From Nostoc sp. CHAB 5715 (GTDB lineage: Bacteria; Cyanobacteriota; Cyanobacteriia; Cyanobacteriales; Nostocaceae): 9,369 nucleotides of DNA. A program made the position numbers and the translations under genes. The notes below the pieces were generated by a model that searched no databases, was not told the DNA's origin, and was given only the letters and a program-made list of their open reading frames with translations. Each line of letters starts with the position of its first letter. The stretch's first letter is position 1. Shown here piece by piece: positions 6,242-9,369 of the stretch. The stretch covers positions 1 to 9,369 of the forward strand of contig NZ_JAIVFR010000189.1 of the NCBI RefSeq assembly GCF_020829685.1, read 5' to 3'.

Positions 6242-7210
6242 ATGACCGCGTTTTTAATTCGCATTAACAGAGAGACAGGGAAGCGAGGGGCAGAGAAGGA
6301 TTGGGCATTGGATGCTTCTTGCCAAATTGAAGCACAGCGCAATTGGTCGATTAATAATCTACGGGCTGATCTGCGATCGCTATTGGAGGAGATGGGCAAT
6401 ACGATTATTCCTTTGGGCAACGGTGGTGATGAAGGAACTTCCCGGTGGATGAAGGCTCAGGGTATCGCCATCGATGAAGAACATTATCGCTTGGTGGCGA
6501 ATGCTAAAGATATTGACAGGAGGACTTACAACAGCAGGCAGCATCAGGATTATCTCAAGCCGGAGGAGGTTTTGGAGTGTGAGAAGTTCCGCATTCAGGA
6601 TACTTACGGCATGAGCGTAACCCCGGAACTGGTTGAGCAAGATGACGGGGGACGCTTAATTAAAAAGATTGTCGCACTTGAAGCGATATTGGCAGCGCCT
6701 GGGGAAATGATTATTGATGACCAGGGACGGGAGTGTGTTTCACCACCGACTGTTGTTGTGGAAAGGGATAAATCGGAACGGGAGCGCTTGGCTATTTGCA
6801 CTGACTGGAGCAACCATTCTACGTCCTGGTTAATGCGCCATCGGCTGGGACTGAGAGCGGTGCTGATGGATCTGATGGCTGGGGTTGAGATTAAAGGGGA
6901 CGAGGCGATGATTCAGGCTTTGGCTGACTTCTCAAAACGTAATGCATCTCACGTTAAAGGTATTCTCAATCTGACCATCCCGCTATCGGAGTCTCCGATG
7001 TGGATTTTGGGGCAGTATCTCTCGCAACTCGGTTTGTCTACTGAGTCGCGGCGACCGATGGAGGACGGACAGAGGGTTCGGTATTATCGGCTAAATACTG
7101 AGGATGTCGAGTTTATCCAACAGGTATTGGAGTATCGCCAACGGCAACGGGAAGAGAGGGAAAAGAAACGCCAGGAGGAACAAGAGAGAAATACGGCTTA
7201 TGCAGCTTGA
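6242..7210 (+). CDS. CyRepA1-type replication protein, C-terminal part
   Basis: 322 aa if started at ATG 6242; the frame is open from 6167, and the native sequence resumes at 6182 (FGYAETNARRIKEKILQKNE before the ATG). No good Shine-Dalgarno precedes 6242, so separate expression would need weak initiation or reinitiation after the stop at 6101. The protein is alpha-helical, with NWSINNLRADLRSLLEEMGN, EEHYRLVANAKDIDRRTYNS, a middle part rich in charged residues, and a C-terminal coiled-coil-like stretch (EYRQRQREEREKKRQEEQER). There is no enzymatic motif. In the intact protein this region follows helicase motif VI and probably binds DNA or partners. The stop codon lies inside a TTGAATT repeat array, so the true C-terminus may be lost as well. 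Confidence 0.7.
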   Translation: MTAFLIRINRETGKRGAEKDWALDASCQIEAQRNWSINNLRADLRSLLEEMGNTIIPLGNGGDEGTSRWMKAQGIAIDEEHYRLVANAKDIDRRTYNSRQHQDYLKPEEVLECEKFRIQDTYGMSVTPELVEQDDGGRLIKKIVALEAILAAPGEMIIDDQGRECVSPPTVVVERDKSERERLAICTDWSNHSTSWLMRHRLGLRAVLMDLMAGVEIKGDEAMIQALADFSKRNASHVKGILNLTIPLSESPMWILGQYLSQLGLSTESRRPMEDGQRVRYYRLNTEDVEFIQQVLEYRQRQREEREKKRQEEQERNTAYAA

Positions 7211-7234
7211 ATTTTGAATTTTGAATTTTGAATT
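7207..7234. repeat. TTGAATT heptamer array (4 copies)
   Basis: Four exact tandem copies of TTGAATT, a short tandemly repeated heptamer typical of Nostoc-like genomes. The first copy supplies the TGA (7208-7210) that ends the replication gene's C-terminal frame. The same heptamer appears in reverse orientation at 8716-8743 and again at 8982-8995. Confidence 0.85.
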
Positions 7235-7242
7235 GTTTTGTC

Positions 7243-7305
7243 AGCCCGGACAAGTTTGCTCAACTGGTGGCAGATGCGCCCGATTGGGTCGAATGGATGG
7301 TTTGA
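7243..7305 (+). pseudogene. short C-terminal remnant, possibly the old end of Rep
   Basis: Directly after the heptamer array a 20-codon stretch reads SPDKFAQLVADAPDWVEWMV and stops at TGA 7303-7305. It is in a different frame from the replication gene and has no start codon. It looks like the tail of a protein, and because it follows immediately, the simplest idea is that repeat insertion cut it off the replication protein. The association is inference. Confidence 0.3.
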
Positions 7306-7406
7306 GAAAGTGAGGCTTACTATTAACCACTTTACTTGTTAGGTTAAAAATACTACTTGGTTTCACGTCAGATCGCGCCGTACTGGTTGGTGAGACAATT
7401 ACTGTT

Positions 7407-7427
7407 GCCTCATAGGTGAGGCGTTTT
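7407..7427 (+). terminator. weak terminator-like hairpin
   Basis: GCCTCA (7407-7412) pairs with TGAGGC (7417-7422) around a 4-nt loop, followed by GTTTT. It lies about 200 bp downstream of the replication gene. The stem is short and the T-run brief, so this is only a candidate. Confidence 0.25.
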
Positions 7428-7472
7428 GTCACGGATGGGGCAGTGGCTTTTGGGCGAACGCGAGTGCTACGA

Positions 7473-7497
7473 GGTGTACGTCTGTGGTGTGTGATTG
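7473..7497. repeat. 25-bp direct repeat, copy 1
   Basis: The 25 bp starting GGTGTACGTCTGTGG match 8515-8539 (GGTGTATATCTGTGG...) at 22 of 25 positions in the same orientation. The two copies flank the PD-(D/E)XK gene and the remnant behind it. Confidence 0.45.
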
Positions 7498-7570
7498 TTA
7501 AAGTTTGTGCCTCAACCATAACGGCTCCAATCTCGATAATTTCCATCTCATTTCGACCGAATAGTATTGC
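7498..7570 (-). pseudogene. fragment of a DEDDh-type 3'-5' exonuclease
   Basis: On the minus strand, from about 7570, the frame reads FVVTNVAILFGRNEMEIIEI followed by GAVMVEAQTLTI. The segment RNEMEIIEIGAVMV is very like the second strand of Eri1-like DEDDh exonucleases, where it follows the catalytic DLEATC motif. Here that motif appears eroded to TNVAILF, and after about 7500 the continuation does not look like the family (no FIRPV block). So only about 25-30 residues of homology remain. The longer open frame to 7241 is not convincing as a gene. Identification is from memory of the motif. Confidence 0.35.
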
Positions 7571-7646
7571 GACATTAGTGACAACAAATCACTTGATTGC
7601 CAATCGTCTAACATGGAACTAGATCCAGAGATAAGGGACTAGTCCA

Positions 7647-8291
7647 ATGGTGCAAACGATCGCAGCAGATAAAGTAACTCTCTACGATCTCGAACTAAAG
7701 TTCCGATTACAACAAACAGAAGACCCGTCCTTTTTCTCAGAGTGGCAGGCAGACCTCCCTACACTGACAGAAGCAGAACAGCAACGGTTGCTAAGAGTTC
7801 AGGCAATTGTGGCGAACCTGGAGCGGCGATCGGTATTAGAAAATACTGTCAAATTAGCAGTGGTCGCTCCTTTACTTGACTTATCAGGATTGTTCTTACC
7901 TCCGTTCTATGTCAGCACCGAAGACTCCATAGAAATTGAAGCCGCTAATGAAAGTATGGTTGTGCGAGGTCGGATCGATATCCTGGTATTACAAGGTCAG
8001 CTTTGGGTGCTTGTGATTGAGTCCAAACGAGCCGAGTTTTCACCCAAAGTGGGCATTCCCCAAGTGTTATCTTATATGCTGGCTGCCCCTAATGGCAATT
8101 TTCCTCGGTATGGCTTAGTTACCAATGGAACAGATTTTGTATTCTTAAAGCTAATGGTTCAGGAGGTTCCCTGCTATGCCCGATCGCGGCAATTTATTCT
8201 GGGGCAAGATAATGATCTGGAGCGCGTATTACAAATCCTCAAGCATCTGGCGGCAATGATCGGGCAAATTGAGACTGGGCAAACCGAGTAA
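7647..8291 (+). CDS. PD-(D/E)XK nuclease-like protein, HsdR N-terminal-domain type
   Basis: 214 aa, starting at ATG 7647, 8 nt after AAGGGA (7633-7638). It resembles a stand-alone cyanobacterial family often annotated as a type I restriction R subunit, although it contains only the nuclease-like domain and no helicase. Visible catalytic pattern: E65 in VLENTVK, D111 in GRIDILVL, E125-x-K127 in VLVIESKR, and Q139 in IPQVLSYML; this is the PD-(D/E)XK order and all residues are present. The N-terminal part (TLYDLELKF, FFSEWQADLPTLTEAEQQ) is typical of these proteins. The C-terminal tail (QIETGQTE) may be slightly altered. No methylase or specificity gene is near, so it is not a complete restriction system. 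It is separated from the replication gene by repeats and remnants and probably has its own promoter. Confidence 0.8.
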   Translation: MVQTIAADKVTLYDLELKFRLQQTEDPSFFSEWQADLPTLTEAEQQRLLRVQAIVANLERRSVLENTVKLAVVAPLLDLSGLFLPPFYVSTEDSIEIEAANESMVVRGRIDILVLQGQLWVLVIESKRAEFSPKVGIPQVLSYMLAAPNGNFPRYGLVTNGTDFVFLKLMVQEVPCYARSRQFILGQDNDLERVLQILKHLAAMIGQIETGQTE

Positions 8292-8512
8292 GGCGTTCCC
8301 TAACAAATCGTGATGCCCAACCCCAAGCATTAGATGAGGCTGTTGGGGGCTTGTTGGGGCTAAAGCGGAAAATACGGCAGGGGCTTGAAAGTGCGGGTCA
8401 GTTCTACCAACAGCTAGTCTCCAGGATTGGCTTTTCTGTTGGGATTGCTGATGGTGAGGCACACTGGAACGCCTATCTAGGACAGTGGCTCCTTTGGGTT
8501 AACAATGAATAG
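8273..8512 (+). pseudogene. open remnant without start codon
   Basis: A frame open from 8273 to TAG 8510-8512 (79 codons) overlaps the end of the nuclease-like gene. It has a protein-like sequence (QALDEAVGGLLGLKRKIR, ESAGQFYQQLVSRIGFSVGI, HWNAYLGQWLLWVNNE) but no ATG or GTG start, only TTG codons in its middle. It is probably the 3' end of a gene whose 5' part is lost. I do not recognise the family. Because it begins within 20 bp of the preceding stop, a frameshifted extension of that gene is an alternative. Confidence 0.3.
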
Positions 8513-8514
8513 CG

Positions 8515-8539
8515 GGTGTATATCTGTGGTCTGTGATTG
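8515..8539. repeat. 25-bp direct repeat, copy 2
   Basis: This is the partner of 7473-7497 (22 of 25 identical, same orientation). It begins 3 bp after the stop of the remnant at 8273-8512. Confidence 0.45.
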
Positions 8540-8715
8540 GCTGGCGGCGGTGTAGGTCAAAGTAGTTCACTGTTCCATCAAAACTGTTACTGTGAGTCGG
8601 TTATTGTACAGTTTCCTCTTTTGGAAGCAAATAATCTCTATTGCCTTGCCCTTGAAAAAAACAATTGTGTGTTCGTTATCTTGTCAGTCGCTTAAAGTGA
8701 CCGTCGCTTCGCTCC
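8540..8715. other. no feature seen
   Basis: I find no open frame, hairpin or repeat here that I can support; all frames contain stops. Confidence 0.4.
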
Positions 8716-8743
8716 AATTCAAAATTCAAAATTCAAAATTCAA
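8716..8743. repeat. AATTCAA heptamer array (4 copies)
   Basis: Four exact tandem copies of AATTCAA, the reverse complement of the TTGAATT array at 7207-7234. The two arrays therefore form a long-range inverted repeat around the nuclease-like gene. Confidence 0.85.
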
Positions 8744-8805
8744 AAATAATTAAATAATTTTTAATTCCGACATTTTGAAATTGCATGAATTTCAGATTTT
8801 AGTTT

Positions 8806-8852
8806 GGATTGGAGCAATTAGTACAAGCTCCTTCATTTATGAATGGAGGATA
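8806..8852 (+). mobile_element. possible solo right end of an IS200/IS605-family element
   Basis: CTCCTTCATTTATGAATGGAG at 8828-8848, counted with GATTGGAGCAATTAGTACAAG just upstream, forms an imperfect hairpin with a bulged T. The phrase GGAGCA...GTACAAG then hairpin GGAGG resembles, from memory, the right ends of cyanobacterial IS200/IS605 elements, which also form the scaffold of TnpB guide RNAs. No tnpA or tnpB coding sequence is present, so at most this is an orphan end. Confidence 0.3.
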
Positions 8853-8923
8853 AGAAAGCGCAGACCATTTGTTTTTTACCCCCGGCTTTATCCTGGTCGT
8901 GCTTTTATTTTGAATTGATAATA

Positions 8924-8979
8924 CTTCGGCTACGCCCTTCTCTACGAGAGGCTGCGCCAACGGCTACGCTCAGTACAAG
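8924..8979. repeat. Nostoc-type dispersed palindromic repeat
   Basis: The stretch contains CGGCTACGC twice (8927-8935, 8961-8969) around a small hairpin CTCT-ACG-AGAG (8940-8950) and ends in CTCAGTACAAG. The words CTTCGGCTACGC, TCTCTACGAGAGGCTGCGCC and AACGGCTACGCTCAG are characteristic of a highly iterated repeat in Nostoc-like genomes (from memory). Confidence 0.6.
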
Positions 8980-8981
8980 TT

Positions 8982-8995
8982 TTGAATTTTGAATT
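8982..8995. repeat. TTGAATT heptamer, 2 copies
   Basis: Two tandem TTGAATT units directly after the dispersed palindromic repeat, in the same orientation as the array at 7207-7234. Confidence 0.75.
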
Positions 8996-9069
8996 GTTAA
9001 ACAGGGCTTTGCTCGAATAGATAGATAATGTGTATTCAAGATGATTAAGTAAAAATACTTGAGAAAAAC

Positions 9070-9101
9070 TGAATAAACTATGACTTAATATAGTTTATTC
9101 A
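9070..9101. repeat. 12-bp perfect inverted repeat
   Basis: TGAATAAACTAT (9070-9081) and ATAGTTTATTCA (9090-9101) pair perfectly around the loop GACTTAAT. The stem is AT-rich and no T-run follows, so it is more likely a binding site or a small palindrome than a terminator. Confidence 0.55.
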
Positions 9102-9174
9102 CTTCAATGCTAACTATAGGACTAATATTTGATTTCTGAAAAAGCTCGGTACAACTCGAAAAGCCTAATTCCTT

Positions 9175-9202
9175 ATTCCCTACTCCCTACTCCCCACTCC
9201 CT
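9175..9202. repeat. ACTCCCT heptamer array (4 copies)
   Basis: ATTCCCT, ACTCCCT, ACTCCCC and ACTCCCT follow one another, a degenerate short tandem heptamer array common in filamentous cyanobacteria. Confidence 0.75.
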
Positions 9203-9246
9203 TTCTTCCGTAGATAATTTCAAAAATCAAATACGATTCCTATATA

Positions 9247-9369
9247 TAGCAATCCTAAATGAGTCGTGAAAAATATATATAAGGAAACGAACCGCCAAGA
9301 ACGCCAAGGACGCAAAGAGAAGAAAGAAAAAAGAGATATATAATTTTCACAAATGATTTAGGACTGCTA
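9247..9369. mobile_element. MITE-like element with about 35-bp inverted ends
   Basis: The left end TAGCAATCCTAAATGAGTCG (from 9247) continues GTGAAAAATATATAT. The reverse complement of the window's last bases reads TAGCAGTCCTAAATCATTTG and continues TGAAAATTATATAT. About 30 of 35 positions agree. The interior carries ACCGCCAAGAACGCCAAGGA followed by CGCAAAGAG, a word I associate with dispersed repeats in cyanobacteria. The element is 123 bp if the window edge is its true end, encodes nothing, and may duplicate a TA target. Confidence 0.7.

Larger units (their letters stand above)
3978..7210 (+). pseudogene. CyRepA1-family replication gene, interrupted (whole locus)
   Basis: This entry joins the two coding pieces listed separately. 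The first 682 codons (3978-6023) and the frame from 6182 to 7210 (342 codons plus stop) become one 1024-residue protein when the 158 bp at 6024-6181 (element plus one CTCCC copy) are removed. The joint then reads VWVAPRPP followed by FGYAETNARRIKEK. Further removal of the in-frame 99-bp insertion gives 991 residues. No other stop or frameshift lies in either half, so the interruption looks recent or the pieces are still under selection. The CyRepA1 name rests on my recollection of cyanobacterial plasmid Rep proteins with a DUF3854 region. Confidence 0.75.

Noticed and set aside
7241..7546. 101-aa minus-strand ORF as a gene
   Set aside because: Only its first 15-20 residues look like a known family; the rest is Ser/Thr/Arg-rich and unlike a folded protein, and it covers other remnants.
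7647..8291. Part of a working type I restriction-modification system
   Set aside because: Only a nuclease-like domain is present; no HsdM, HsdS or helicase region nearby.
8229..8462. 77-aa minus-strand ORF
   Set aside because: His/Gln/Pro-rich shadow of the plus-strand nuclease-like gene and the following remnant; no ribosome site.
1..9369. tRNA, rRNA or known riboswitch
   Set aside because: No cloverleaf with T-loop GTTCRA and acceptor pairing, no rRNA words and no recognisable riboswitch core were seen on either strand.

Overview
The window looks like part of a filamentous, probably heterocystous (Nostocales-type) cyanobacterial replicon, most likely a plasmid. Three things point there. 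Five perfect HIP1 octamers (GCGATCGC) lie at 443, 2870, 3630, 4569 and 6373. Heptamer and octamer tandem repeats and palindromic MITE-like elements of the kind common in Nostoc relatives are abundant. The protein families (CyRepA1-type replication protein with a DUF3854-like region, a DUF1392-like protein, an HsdR_N-like nuclease) are typical of these organisms.

Layout. 1-230: no gene; a cluster of CACAACGT sites in both orientations (iteron- or partition-site-like). 231-877 and 917-1136: two decayed minus-strand genes separated by an array of palindromes at 862-922. 1139-3842: a plus-strand run of compact genes, each with its own Shine-Dalgarno: a 66-aa protein, a 43-aa protein, a two-part HTH protein, a DUF1392-like protein (ATGA overlap with the HTH gene), a KilA-N protein and an AlkB-like dioxygenase. 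3978-7210: a replication protein (TOPRIM/DUF3854-like region, then a superfamily 2 helicase core and a C-terminal region). 7211-9369: repeats, gene remnants, one intact PD-(D/E)XK nuclease-like gene (7647-8291), and about 1 kb without an intact gene that holds repeats, an IS200/IS605-like end and a MITE running to the window edge.

The main result is that the replication gene has been hit twice by repeat elements. A 99-bp insertion (5622-5720, flanked by ATGAT) is exactly 33 codons and keeps the frame. A 153-bp element (6024-6176) with 14-bp terminal inverted repeats and a 5-bp CTCCC target duplication shifts the frame and brings in a stop. Removing it with one CTCCC copy (158 bp) joins codon 682 to the downstream frame and restores one 1024-aa protein; removing both insertions gives 991 aa. 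A TTGAATT repeat array at 7207-7234 also provides the gene's present stop codon.

Interpretation (inference): the 1139-7210 block is a plasmid replication and regulation module in which HTH and KilA-N DNA-binding proteins accompany a primase/helicase-like Rep. The Rep is now either inactive, made as two pieces, or recently broken in a lineage or replicon that no longer needs it.
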